From Amorphochlora amoebiformis (Eukaryota > Cercozoa > Chlorarachniophyceae), in NCBI GenBank assembly GCA_054601695.1, contig BAAHQB010000160.1, positions 186,001-250,000 on the forward strand: a stretch of 64,000 nt of DNA, read 5' to 3'. The notes beneath the pieces were generated by a model that ran no database searches, was not told the DNA's origin, and saw nothing but the letters and a program-made list of their open reading frames with translations. Shown in pieces: positions 1 through 51,086 of the stretch. The position numbers and the translations under genes are program-made. How positions within the stretch are numbered: the stretch's first letter is position 1; every line of letters begins with the position of its first letter.

Positions 1-307
1 CGTGTCCTTGGTGTTAGGTTTGTGTAAGTTGTTAGGTTATGTGTACTTATTGCTAGGTTATCTGTACTTATTGTTAGAGTGTTTATACTTATCGTTGGGC
101 TATGTATACTTGTTTGCATGTATTTTGGTTTAACATGTGCATTTTGTAATGTATGTATATATGCATGTAAATAGTAGAATTTATAATACATGCTTACACA
201 TGCTAGAATCTGTAGAAGTTTAATATCCTGTCTGCTAGTTCAGTCTACCCTCTAAAACGGTTAGGATAAGGGTTTAGGATTTTTTGTGTTTTGGAGGGAA
301 GGGGTAC
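1..307. other. Presumed intron of the ABCG gene with a 21-bp degenerate tandem repeat
   Basis: There is no exon-like island here. Bases 31-114 hold four diverged copies of a 21-bp unit (starts 31, 52, 73, 94) of the form GTTAGGTTATGTGTACTTAT. The donor of the last visible ABCG exon (ATG|GTACCC on the minus strand) opens this segment, so it is read as the next intron of that gene. Confidence 0.5.
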
Positions 308-10562
<10,255 letters not shown>

Positions 10563-10637
10563 TTCACAGCCCGTCCGTCCCAGTCCTCTTGGAAGGAAGT
10601 CAGAGTCGAACCCCCCTGACAGGTCAAAAAAATCAAA
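10563..10637. promoter_or_regulatory. Compact divergent intergenic region, possible two-way promoter
   Basis: About 75 bp separate the ABCG start (10562, minus) from a possible plus-strand start at 10638. I see no clear TATA box or other motif. Assignment rests only on the two divergent starts. Confidence 0.35.
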
Positions 10638-11163
10638 ATGGCGGGAATCGACTCAATGTTCTCTCAGGTAGTTTTACCATAAAATATACACATGGCTCTC
10701 CTAATATATTCTAAATATTAATTTTCCAGAATTTGACGGCAATGATCTATGGTGGACCATTTTCCAGAGCTCACGGAAGCTATCCTAAATTGGAGGAATT
10801 TAATTGGCTTGTACGAGCAGAAGGGACTCATTTGACATACATATATATATATGTGGGGGCTGGACTTAATATTTTTTTTGTGGGGGGGGGAGGGCTAACA
10901 ATATTGATGCGTAGGAGGGATTTTCGGTCATTTGGGATATACTTATGAACGTGCATCTTAATACGCGATTTGGATGTTAAATTTGGATGTAAATAATATT
11001 TGTACCGTAAGTCATCAAATGCATTTTGCCATGGTAGCAGTAGCGCTACAGTGGTATACGGATTATATAATTATTAATAAATTATACTACAACAGTGTAC
11101 AATGTACACATACGCATACATCTAAAAAAGACTGGTGTCTGTGCCACGGTATGTCTATACTAG

Positions 11164-11228
<65 letters not shown>

Positions 11229-11504
11229 ATTAGTACTAACTAGACTAAGTTCTAGAAGTTATACTAGTTTATCTAATATCTAGAGCATATATTCGAATAT
11301 TCATGCATCTCATCATGTGATATTTCTAGTATTTCATGATGGAATTTTACCAAAGTACTAGCTAGAGCTATAAACTCTAGAAACTATAGGAGTACGTATA
11401 CCCATAGACTAGATAAACTCAGTAAGATAATCTAACTTATTTACTCCATTGCCATGCAGGCTGACGATCTCAATTTAAGAAACTCATCCGATTGCGTCAT
11501 CTGA
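10638..11504 (+). CDS. Possible small four-exon protein (57 aa), unknown function
   Basis: Exons 10638-10667, 10730-10810, 11131-11148 and 11460-11504 all join in phase 0 with GT-AG borders. They encode MAGIDSMFSQ, then a segment containing MIYGGPFSRAHGSYPKLEEF, then TGVCAT, then ADDLNLRNSSDCVI and a stop. I do not recognise a family, and there is no signal peptide or membrane span. The third exon (18 nt) is optional, because skipping it keeps the frame. The gene would start 75 bp from the divergent ABCG gene and end 30 bp short of the histidine kinase stop. The short length and lack of homology memory keep confidence low. Confidence 0.42.
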
Positions 11505-11534
11505 GTCTTACGGTCTGCTAAACTCAAACTTGTG

Positions 11535-38172
<26,638 letters not shown>

Positions 38173-38254
38173 ATATATATCACGTAAGTATGTAATCATA
38201 AATATGTAAAAAACATATATATATATATATATACATACATATATATAGATATAT

Positions 38255-38295
<41 letters not shown>

Positions 38296-38314
38296 CATGT
38301 GTGTGTGTGTACAC

Positions 38315-38359
<45 letters not shown>

Positions 38360-38599
38360 GTGTACATGTTATACACACATGTTAGTATTTTTTATCCATA
38401 TGCAATGTTGTATGTGTTTATTTGTATGTATATATTGTATATATATATATATATATTTAGATATATTTATATATATATATATAATATATATATATATATA
38501 TGTATAAAAACATATGTATATATATATATATATATACGTACATATATATATATATAAAAATATTTATATACATATATATATATATATATATATGTATAC

Positions 38600-38636
<37 letters not shown>

Positions 38637-38679
38637 ATATATGATATACGTATGTAAAGATACAAATTAAAAGAAGTGT

Positions 38680-38742
<63 letters not shown>

Positions 38743-38858
38743 CTATGTATATGATATGTTATAAAATATACATATATATGTATTCAATACATACATTATA
38801 TAAACATAATATGTATGTATATAAAATGTACATATATATGTATTCAACATATGTATAT

Positions 38859-38910
<52 letters not shown>

Positions 38911-38940
38911 TATACATATATATATATATATTTATGTATG

Positions 38941-39008
<68 letters not shown>

Positions 39009-39039
39009 GTGTGTATATATATATACATATATGTATATG

Positions 39040-39105
<66 letters not shown>

Positions 39106-39206
39106 GTACATATATAATATAGACAATATATAGTATTTTATACAATAAGTATATATGTATATATATGTACATACAACATTTATAAATATACACATATATA
39201 TTAAAA

Positions 39207-39255
<49 letters not shown>

Positions 39256-39356
39256 ACTATGTGATGTACCTAGTCGTGGACAATATTCTGTGGTACCTTT
39301 CCATGGACAAGCAAGTTTGAGGTACACCTGCATGGATACACATGCATCATACATAG

Positions 39357-39421
<65 letters not shown>

Positions 39422-39492
39422 GTATATATGTATGTCTATATACACATATGTGTGTGTTTGTGTGTGTGTATATGTGTGTACAAGAGTATATA

Positions 39493-39537
<45 letters not shown>

Positions 39538-39621
39538 ATATGTATGTGTGTGTGTGTGTGTATGTGCGTGTGTGTGTGCTTTTGTGTATTCGACAATATA
39601 TATATAATATATAATATCGAA

Positions 39622-39657
<36 letters not shown>

Positions 39658-39681
39658 TGTATGTACGTATGCATGTATGTG

Positions 39682-39731
<50 letters not shown>

Positions 39732-39734
39732 TAC

Positions 39735-39767
<33 letters not shown>

Positions 39768-39997
39768 TGTATGTATATTATATCAATACAACTATATATT
39801 TATGCACACTCTTACACATAATTATATACATGAATATATATACATATACATATATATATATATATATATATATTAGTAAGCGTAGTGTTGTGAAGTACAC
39901 TTAATTCGGATTTGACAAAAGAGTCGGAACCGAATAATTATTTATATTATGTCGGCGAATTATCAGAGATTGGTCTGTCATTAAGTGCACTGAACGG
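38173..39997. other. Mostly (TA)n and (TG)n; no gene supported
   Basis: Downstream of the tentative methyltransferase end. The one non-repetitive island, 39252-39350, can be read on the minus strand after an acceptor-like CATGCAG (for example [15 protein letters not shown]) but has no partner exon. 39540-39600 is (TG)n-rich. I annotate nothing functional here. Confidence 0.5.
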
Positions 39998-40106
39998 CTA
40001 CGATACGAAGCGATAATTATCTAAATGACACGACGATACGACGGCGTAGGCAGAGGCAAAGCCGAGCCGAAGCCGGAGCTGGAGTGGAATGCATATAGAT
40101 ATATAT

Positions 40107-40159
<53 letters not shown>

Positions 40160-40352
40160 ATATACATATGGGTGCGAGTGTGTGGTGTGTGTGTGTAAAC
40201 GGTTTGTATACTAACCCTAAACACATAGGTTGGAATTGCGGTGAAGTAAACCAGAAGATTATTAGCATACCGGATTAAATCTTGAGAATTCTGCGAACGA
40301 ATATACATCTGTGCATACAGCGTACCAGGATGCGAGTCTATATGAGGCAAAA
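39998..40352 (-). CDS. Candidate exons of an unidentified minus-strand gene
   Basis: Exon 40352-40216 (CTGACAG| ... AGG|GTTAGT) is open for 45 codons with normal composition, including LPHIDSHPGTLYAQMYIRSQ and DLIRYANNLLVYF. A phase-0 acceptor at 40078 leads to 26 more codons and a stop at 39998 (LRLRLGFASAYAVVSSCHLD...). I do not recognise the family. The first exon is the better supported one; its 5' partner would lie at or beyond the satellite. Confidence 0.4.
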
Positions 40353-40460
40353 CTGTCAGTGAGAAGTAGTTACTGTGAATTGAGTGAAATTTATTGAAGA
40401 GTAGACGTACTAAATTTTAAGAGATGTATTATTAAAAAGTATGAAATGGTGTATGAACTA

Positions 40461-41285
40461 TGTATCTAGATATTCAGGTGTGACGTCTATTATTCATACA
40501 ACGCACAATATGTACGTACGCGTGATACAACTTGCATCTTGCCACTTGGTCTAGTTGCAATTGGTAGACACGTGCGTATACAATAAACGTATACGAATAC
40601 GTCTAGTACGTATACGTATACGAATACGTATACGTATACGTACACGTGTACGTATATCATGATGCATACTTTGAACGTATACGTATGCGAATACGTATAC
40701 GAAAACGTGTACGTATATTTACATGTATGAACAATGTATCTAGATATTCAGGTGTGACGTCTATTATTCCTACAACGCACAATATGTACGTACGCGTGAT
40801 ACAACTTGCATCTTACCACTTGGTCTAGTTGCAATTGGTAGACACATACATATACATAAACGTATACGAATACGTCTAGTACGTATACGTATACGAATAC
40901 GTATACGTATACATTGTTCACGTGTACGTATATCATGATGCGTACGTTGAACGTATACGTATGCGAATACGTATACGAAAACGTGTACGTATATTTACAT
41001 GTATGAACAATGTATCTAGATATTCAGGAGTGACGTCTATTATTCGTACAACGCACAATATGTACGTACGCGTGATACAACTTGCATCTTGCCACTTGGT
41101 CTAGTTTCAATTGGTAGACACGTGCGTATACAATAAAGAACGTATACGAATACGTCTAATACGTATACGTATACGAATACGTATACGTATACATACACGT
41201 TTACGTATATCATGATGCATACGTTGAACGTATACGTATACGAATACGTATACGAAAACGTGTACGTATATTTACATGTATACGT
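40461..41285. repeat. Three-copy satellite, unit about 276 bp, with CGTATACG palindromes
   Basis: Copies begin at 40461, 40735 and 41011 (TGTATCTAGATATTCAGG), so periods are 274 and 276. They differ by scattered substitutions. Each unit contains ACAACGCACAATATGTACGT, CATCTTGCCACTTGGTCTAG and a block of tandem self-complementary CGTATACG/TACGTATACG words. It is the only place in the window where the dinucleotide filler is replaced by CG-containing words. Confidence 0.93.
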
Positions 41286-41641
41286 ATACGCATATGTATA
41301 CGTATTCGTATATGTAATGTATACTGTTGTATCATGGTAAGTATACGTGCGTACGCGTACAATAGTTAAAATTTACATCTTCAATAATATATACTGATTG
41401 TATATGCGCATGCAATGTCCAATTGTACGTATCATCAACAGTAACGATAGTACATATACGTAGGTCAATATATTATTAATACTAGTATATACCTACTACC
41501 TAGACTACATACGAGTTGTCATATGACAACGCAATATAATTTCAAGATGGTAACACGTCGTATGTACGCACGTTTGACTGGCATTTTCATGCATCAAATC
41601 CATACTCACTATCGAGATGCAAACGATCTATTTTTTCAATG

Positions 41642-41782
41642 TTATTGACATGCTCTAGGCCCCCAGGCTGCGGCCAAACTATCGACACGCAGACACGATT
41701 CATATAGTCCTATCTTTCTTGGGTTCTTCTCCTTGTAGACAGACGCTCTCGTCTCAATTGCTCTGAAGGTCGAATCCGGGAC
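41642..41782 (-). CDS. Candidate terminal exon of an unidentified gene
   Basis: After an acceptor (GCTAATAG|) there are 46 open codons, [20 protein letters not shown] through [10 protein letters not shown], then TAA. A phase-0 partner could be an alternative reading of 42427-42371 ([19 protein letters not shown] before a GTATAG donor), but the same bases are better explained by the 60-aa gene. Family unknown. Confidence 0.38.
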   Translation of the reverse strand, partial: VPDSTFRAIETRASVYKEKNPRKIGLYESCLRVDSLAAAWGPRACQ

Positions 41783-41791
41783 CTATTAGCA

Positions 41792-41830
<39 letters not shown>

Positions 41831-41831
41831 C

Positions 41832-41865
<34 letters not shown>

Positions 41866-41883
41866 AGTACAATAAATATATAT

Positions 41884-41921
<38 letters not shown>

Positions 41922-41976
41922 ATGTAATATATACATATACATATATATATTTATATATTTAATATATATAAATATT

Positions 41977-42008
<32 letters not shown>

Positions 42009-42116
42009 TATATATATAATATTTATATATATATTGATGTATATACATATATATATATATATGTAATATATGTGTGTATATGTGTATATGTATATATATA
42101 TACATGTACATAAATA

Positions 42117-42153
<37 letters not shown>

Positions 42154-42186
42154 TGTACGTATGTAATGTATGTGTGTGTACGTATG

Positions 42187-42258
<72 letters not shown>

Positions 42259-42330
42259 GCGTGTAGAGTTTCCTTCATGTGTTGTGTGTTATTTGTGTAT
42301 ATGTATGTGTCATAAATCTTCTTTCCATAT

Positions 42331-42666
42331 TTAATCTCCCAACCTGTACGGCTTGTATCCTTCCCTATACTTTTCGGTTCCGATATACTTTATCATAATC
42401 TTCTCTTGGTAGTACCGAATCAAATACCTAAATTAAGTTCGGCATCATACATCAATATCTCCTTCACAATTCTCGTGTGTGTGAACATATATGTGAATAT
42501 TAATCGTAGTTGTGTTTGATATCATACATCAATACTTCCTCCAATTCTCATATGTGTCGGTATATATAATAAATATTAATCGTATGTGTGAAAACATGTG
42601 CGCATATTAAGTGTAAATATATTTATGGTTTTTATACATATGCATATAATGTTCAAATATAACCAC

Positions 42667-42717
<51 letters not shown>

Positions 42718-43468
42718 ACATACACATATATGTATATGTATAAGATACATTCTTGTTTCTCTTTTTCGACTATCTTTACATACATATAAACATTTGTATA
42801 AATACACAACATTCGTATAATTACACATGTACGGGGCAATTTTCAGATATACCCGTAAAGCATCGGCCAAACATTTATATTCATATCCCCCCCCCCCCCG
42901 CCTTTCCCCCTCCTCGCTCCCCCCTTCCTCCCTCCTCCTCCCCCCCCCGGAAGAGGTATGGGTACTGCTAGTGGGAATGGTGTTATATATGGCCATATTC
43001 CATTCGTAATGTTCCACCTGGAAGTATTAGGGTAAAGATAAGGGGGTTTGTTAGGGTTGATTTGAATTTGTAGAAATGTAGAGATAAGACATACATGTGT
43101 GAGTTTATTGTGAATGCATATGTATGCATATATGCATGTATGTATATAATATACACAAACATATACACACATACATACACATACACATACACATACACAC
43201 ATACATACACCTACACACCTTTCTTATATGTACATACATACACATATTTACATATTTCTTTTTATATGCATGTGTTAGAAGTAAAGATCATGTATACACA
43301 TGCATACATACACATACATACATACACATACACATATAAACAAACATATATACATATATACATATACACACATATACATACACATACATATATACATATA
43401 CACACATACACATACATTTACATGTTTGTACATAATAATGCATAGATATATGGAGGTATGTACTCCAT

Positions 43469-43499
<31 letters not shown>

Positions 43500-43659
43500 A
43501 TATATATACATACATACACATATATACACACATATACACACATACATGCACATAAAATATACGCATATATATATTGAGGTATGTACTTTATATATGCATA
43601 TGCATACATGCATACATATATATATATATATAATATATATATATATATGTATGTGTATG

Positions 43660-43714
<55 letters not shown>

Positions 43715-44090
43715 ACATATATACATATATACACATGTGTGTGTGTGTGTGTGTGTTTGTGTGGATACATATGTGGAGGTATGTAATATGTACACATACA
43801 CATACATACACATATACACATACATATACATATACATGTACATGTCTACACAAATGTATTCATACATATATAGATAGATACAGATATATGTGTGTGTGCG
43901 GATCTATATGTGCATGCATAATACATACATACACACACACATACATACATAAATAATACACATACACATACATACACATACACACACATACATATATATT
44001 TATATATATAAATATATATGTATAGATGCAAATGTATGCATGTTATATATATACACACATATGTACACGTACATACACACATATACATAT

Positions 44091-44126
<36 letters not shown>

Positions 44127-44338
44127 ATATATATGCATATATACGTACACATACACACACATACACATATATTTCCATGTACAAATATATATAAAAATGT
44201 AATATACACATACATATACACATACATACGCATACACATACAAGTATGTCCATATCTTTTATAGTATGTACAACATATATTTATACATATGCACAGGATA
44301 TTTATATACATACACATATATATACATACATACATACA

Positions 44339-44389
<51 letters not shown>

Positions 44390-44697
44390 CACACATACAT
44401 ATGTGAGTACATATATATTATATAATACACACACATATATATACACACATATATACACACATACACATACACATACATATTAATATGTCTGTACATATAT
44501 TATGTAATTTATACCGTGACGGTATAACCCATGACGAGATGACGAGTAACACGATTCCATAATTCATCCATTCCAGTACTAAACAATACATGTATAGATA
44601 CACACATACGCATATACATATACATATACACACACATACATACACACACACATGTGTGTGTATGTATATATGCATATGTACACACACATACACACAT

Positions 44698-44755
<58 letters not shown>

Positions 44756-45033
44756 AACACATATATACATATACGTATTTATATGTGTAGTATGCATGTA
44801 TATGTGTATATGTATATATATGTATATATGTATAATATATATAATATGTGTATATTATGTACATACATGTATGTATGTATATATGTGTGTATGTAAATGT
44901 ATGTATGTATATGTATGTATTACATATGTATATTATATGTATATGTGTATGTATACACACATATACACATACACACATATATACATATATATATATATAT
45001 ATATAATATATATACACATATAAACACACATAT

Positions 45034-45097
<64 letters not shown>

Positions 45098-45230
45098 ATA
45101 TATACACATATATATACACACATACATAATACACATATAATACACATGTATATACACACATACATAATACACATATACACATACATGAATATGTAATATA
45201 TTATATATACACATATACATATTATATTAA

Positions 45231-45263
<33 letters not shown>

Positions 45264-45314
45264 ATATATATACACATATATAATGCGTGTACTGTACAAT
45301 GTTTCAGAGCGCAT
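42331..45314 (-). CDS. Small single-span membrane protein, 60 aa, three exons
   Basis: Exons 45314-45293, 44578-44515 and 42427-42331 join in phases 1 and 2. The product starts MRSETLYILEWMNYG, has one hydrophobic helix (about 15-27, [11 protein letters not shown]) and ends in a basic, Tyr-rich tail ([19 protein letters not shown], then LGD and stop). Size and layout recall small accessory subunits of respiratory complexes, but I cannot assign it. It lies about 100 bp downstream of the next minus-strand gene. The 2.1-kb second intron holds poly-C and ATAC repeats. Confidence 0.5.
42446..42590. repeat. Tandem duplication of about 80 bp in an intron
   Basis: CATACATCAATA...CTCC...AATTCTC...AATATTAATCGTA appears twice in a row just upstream (gene sense) of exon 42427-42331. 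Confidence 0.7.
42889..42960. repeat. Poly-C/CCT low-complexity tract
   Basis: Runs of 8-11 C with CCT between, ending in CCGGAAG. It produces Gly-rich frames on the minus strand (GGGGGG). It is intronic and not coding. Confidence 0.85.
43140..45200. repeat. 2-kb block of (ATAC)n/(ACAC)n repeats
   Basis: Tetranucleotide ACAT/CATA and CA repeats dominate over (TA)n here, unlike the rest of the window. One 64-bp exon island (44515-44578) interrupts it. His/Thr/Tyr and Cys/Val repeat frames here are not genes. Confidence 0.85.
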
Positions 45315-45410
45315 ATGCTGGCATGTAAGCATTAGATGGACATACACGACACGAGAGATTATATATACGGCTGTAGGCAAGCACGTGGGCTCTCTTCTCT
45401 TCTAAAGGTC

Positions 45411-46760
<1,350 letters not shown>

Positions 46761-47027
46761 GTTTGGGTTCCGATACGCAAAATTAAAAAAAAATACGGAG
46801 AGTTCCGGCGATTTCAGTATTTAAAAAAATTCATGTTCCACCGTGGCACACAGTCGAACGGGCCGCATATCGTACAAGGTGATAGCACCGAAGATGAACC
46901 AGGGTTTATTCGTCAACGGAAAAGGTTTGTGTCTTCGGGTGCTGGAGACGTCGGCAGTATCCACGCACAAACGGCATAATCCAACGCACCGGACCTACAA
47001 GGCCTAGCCGATCTCCACTTGTCTACA
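46761..47027. promoter_or_regulatory. Divergent intergenic region between the 124-aa gene and ABCF
   Basis: 267 bp without microsatellite, containing A-rich runs (AATTAAAAAAAAATACGG, TTTAAAAAAATTC). It should hold both promoters. No specific motif is assigned. Confidence 0.45.
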
Positions 47028-49323
47028 ATGACTGACCGGGTACATACTACACTTATCTGCATTCTCGATTTATCGCAGATGTGTTTTTGCACAGAGAAGA
47101 TTTGCCGACGACGTCTTCTGGTTCGCTGACAATTGTTTATGTTGTTCAGGACCCAACTCGCCTTGAGCTCATCCACAAGCGGTTTGAGAAAGTCGATTGG
47201 ACGGACCTCAAGTCCATCCACGCTACCCTTCCCTCCTACAAGCAAGAGCTTATCAAGCTCCAGGGAGAGGGCCAGAAGAATGTCTCCAAGAAGGTGGAAA
47301 TCGAGATGTTCAACCTGTGGACCCCTTACAAGGACAAGCAGCTCTACAAGCAGACTGAGCTGATCCTTGAGCCCCGCAAACGTCACGCGCTCTTCGGGCA
47401 CAATGGTTGCGGAAAATCCACCCTTTTCCGTGCTATGGCCTCCGGCGCCTTGTTCGACCAGGGATTTCCCAAGCACATTTCCGTTCTGCACATGCAAGAG
47501 ATTGAAACCTCCCCTGACAACGGTACCCTCATGGAGACTGTTATCAACTCCCATGAGCTTCTGTATTGTCTGCGCAAGTGTCGCAAGCACCTCCAAGATC
47601 TCATCGAGAAGGATGACAAGGAGGAGTACAAAGCCAACCTCGCCTGGGTTCAGCAAGAACTCGTCTTCCTCAAGGATGACACCGCTGAGGAGCGCGTCTC
47701 TAAGATGCTCAAGCCTCTTGGATTCGATAGCAAGGCTCAACAGAAGAACGTCAACGAGCTCTCCGGGGGTCTGCGCATGCGTGTCGCCCTTGTGTGCGCC
47801 TTCTTCCAGTCCCCCGACCTACTACTACTCGACGAACCCACTAACCACCTTGACTTCCCTTCTGTATTGTGGCTCGAGAACCGCCTCCGTGGGTATTCTG
47901 GATCCTTCCTCCTCGTGACCCATGACCGTCAACTGCTCGAGAATGTCTGTAACTCTGTCATGCTAATTGAAGAGAAGGAGATTCACTACTATAAGATGGA
48001 CTTCAAGCAGTTTGAGAAGCGCAAGTCTCTTGACGACAAGAAGAAGTACGATGAACGTGAGAGGTTCATCGCTCGCAACCGCAATCCTGACCCCTCCACC
48101 CCCCTGGGGCGTCGTGTCGACCAGTACAAGAAGTGGATCAAGGAATACACCTTGCGTATGGTTGCCATTGGAGATATGTTCACCTTCCCCGACCCCTCGC
48201 CTCTCCCGGATGTCGACCCCGAGACCCCTCCCGAGGAAGTTCCCCTTATCGACATGAAGGGTGTCACCTTCGGCTACCCTGGGGCCGACGTTATGATCTT
48301 CAAGAAGCCCACAAACTGTCGGATCACCGCCGCCACTCGCATGGGTATCATGGGCCCTAACGGTGCTGGAAAGTCCACCTTCCTCAAGCTGCTCACTGGC
48401 CGCCTCCAGCCCACCAGCGGGTCCGTCACCATGGCTAAAGGATTCAAGCTAGCCTACTTCGGACAGCACTCTGCTGAGGAGCTCGATCTTGAGATGACCC
48501 CCTTTGAGTGGATGTGCCACAAGTACTCTGAGGTCAAGCAGCAAGGAAAGCTTCGCCATCACCTCAAGAAGGCCGGTATGCAGGGTGAGATGTCTGACAC
48601 CCGTATGAAGGGTTTCTCCGGTGGTCAGAAGGCTCGCGTCATCTTCGCTCAGCTCACTTACGAATGCCCACACCTGCTGATTATGGACGAGCCCACCAAC
48701 TTCCTTGACCTCGAGTCTGTCGACTCACTCATCAATGCATGCAACAAGTACAAAGGTGCCATGCTTCTCGTGACACACTCTCGCCACATGCTTCACTCTT
48801 GTGGTAATATCTACCTCTCCATCACCCCGGGCAAGTTCTCCTTCTTCGAGAGTATCCAGGAATGCGAACGCGCCACCTACTCTTTCATCAAGGACGTTGA
48901 GGAGGGAGGTAAAGTCAAGGTGACCAAGGTCCAGGGTGGTTCCGGCGAGCAGGGTGATGAGGAAGAAGAGGAAGAGGAAGAGTTCACCATGGAAGCCATC
49001 ATGAAGCGCCGCCAAAGGCACAAGGAGTTGCTGGCGGCCGCTGATGAGGCCAAGAAGGCTGAAAAGAAGGCCAAGGAGGTATATATATAAATATATATAT
49101 ATAATATATATATATATGTATAATATAATATTATATATATATATATATATAATATAGTATATATATATATATATCTATATCTTATACGTGTGTGTGTGTA
49201 TATTAATTATATATATAGTAAATATGTTTGTAAAATATATTATAATATATTTATTATTATTCACATTGTTATATATACATATGCAAACTTATACATACAT
49301 ATATTTATACATGTATGTACGTA

Positions 49324-49354
<31 letters not shown>

Positions 49355-49426
49355 ATTATTATTGTTATTATATATTATATATATATATATATATATTGTG
49401 TTTGTATATCCAAATATATACGAATA

Positions 49427-49468
<42 letters not shown>

Positions 49469-49580
49469 GTGCGTGTATGTATATACAGATAAATAAATAA
49501 ATATTTAGATCATATATACATCAATATATATAATATATATATATATATATATGTAAATATATTTAAATATATATACGTAA

Positions 49581-49615
<35 letters not shown>

Positions 49616-50312
49616 CATATATATATATATATAATATATGTGTGTACACATATTTTGGAAACCAGGTCATGTACATATTAATATTAATATAATATATATA
49701 TATATATGTATATGTTCTATAAAAATATACAAATCTTATAAATATGATATACAGTATATGTAATACAAATGTTACAAATGAAATATGTCTATATACATAT
49801 GCTATAAAAATACAAATCTTATAAATATGATATACAGTATATGTAATACAAATGTTACAAATGAAATATGTCAGGAGGCAAAGAAGGCCAAGGTCGTGAT
49901 CGCCGCCCAGAAGGAGGATTGGAAGGTCGGCGAGACTTGCCAGGCATTCTGGCACGAGGACCGCAACTTCTACAAGGCGAAGGTGCGCCAAGTTTCCAAG
50001 AAAAAGCCAACGAAGGTGTGCGTCACCTTTCTCCAGGTACCCAGACTAGTTATTATTTGACATTAACTCGAGAGCCAAACCTTGGCAATGAACTCGAGAA
50101 CCAAATCTTACTCACCCTAACCTCAGTATGGTAATTCCGTCGTGCTCGTCCCGGCTCAACTTCTTGAGGAGAGCGCCAAAGCCACCAAGGAAATTCGTCA
50201 GTCCGCTTACTACCTTCATGTCGAGGCCGTTAAGGCCAAGAAGGCTGCTCAAGCCGCCAAGAAGGAGCGTCTCAAGCAGGAGCGCATGAAGAAGCGCCGT
50301 GCGCGCCGTTAA
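47028..50312 (+). CDS. ABCF-type ATPase (ribosome-associated), 762 aa, with C-terminal Tudor/chromo-like module
   Basis: Soluble twin-cassette ATPase; ABCF/EF-3 relatives act on ribosomes in translation. Exons 47028-47039 (MTDR), 47150-49078, 49875-50036, 50127-50312; all joins are phase 0. Cassette 1: Walker [10 protein letters not shown] (res 87-95), signature [11 protein letters not shown] (about 207), Walker [13 protein letters not shown]. Cassette 2: GPNGAGKST (about 406), FSGGQKARV (about 492), [12 protein letters not shown]. An acidic run (about 606-615) and Lys/Glu-rich helices follow, then a small beta module ([20 protein letters not shown]) of Tudor/chromo type, and a Lys/Arg-rich tail (KKRRARR). 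There are no membrane spans and no HEAT repeats, so it is not a classical EF-3. Codons strongly favour C or G at third positions (CTC, AAG, ACC), unlike the neighbours, which suggests high expression. The first intron is only 110 bp. The 12-nt first exon is inferred. Confidence 0.95.
49079..49874. repeat. ABCF intron 2: (TA)n plus an acceptor-region tandem duplication
   Basis: (TA)n with interruptions to about 49710. A segment of about 80 bp is then repeated almost perfectly at 49715-49795 and 49800-49873 (shared TATGATATACAGTATATGTA and GTTACAAATGAAATATGTC). The second copy ends in the used acceptor ATGTCAG|GAG; the first has TC|TATA instead. Confidence 0.88.
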
Positions 50313-51054
50313 GCAGAGCACACAAGCTTCGCAGTCGTCAAGGGATTCGTCTCGTCTTCTCTTCTTCGCTCAGTGTATGCTTCGTCGTCTACATATCTTC
50401 AACATCTAGCCTTAAATCTGGTTGTGTTTTCATCCTTGTCTTTCTGCCGTCTGATTCTCTCTCTCAAAGAAACGACCAAAAACATCCTCCGAAAGGAATT
50501 CTTGCTAAAGATCAACTAGTTGCACGGACCCAATTCTCTCTAAGCTGGAAGAAAGTTTTTTATTCCCCTGGGTGCGACGCCAAGGTCCAAGATACGGATT
50601 TTAGTTATACCGGTTGCAGGTTGTACGCAGGATCGCAACTCATTAAGCGCTTGCTAGCCACCTTCAAAATAAATTTAGGCATTTTAATATGTGTTTTCTG
50701 GGTGAGATTGATATTCAACTAAGAACATGTCTAAATTGAGTATCATTAATAACTTTCAACTGTTATAATTTTCGTAGATTTTGGAACCTAGTACTAGTAG
50801 TAATCTAATAGCATCCCAAATTCAGTGTTACGTAATAAGTTTCCACTCATCCAGACCTACTAGACTAGAGCGATCGGATTTGGAACTTAGTTGCACTAGT
50901 GGTAATGTATGCTAATTGGAAGACGTCACGATCGGTGTTGATCTAGGTGTGAAGTTTTACAATTCAGTGACTTACAGCTTTTATCTAGTCTAATTTGTAA
51001 GACTTGTATCTTAAAATACAGTGCAAGCCTTGATTATCCTTCTCTACTATCACG

Positions 51055-51086
<32 letters not shown>

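Noticed and set aside
41740-41790. tRNA-like GGTCGAATCC box
   Set aside because: No A-box or acceptor stem at the required distances; the complementary strand reads as an exon.
46913-47740. 275-codon minus-strand frame
   Set aside because: Antisense of the ABCF exon, whose plus-strand frame has all family motifs; strong codon bias creates the shadow.
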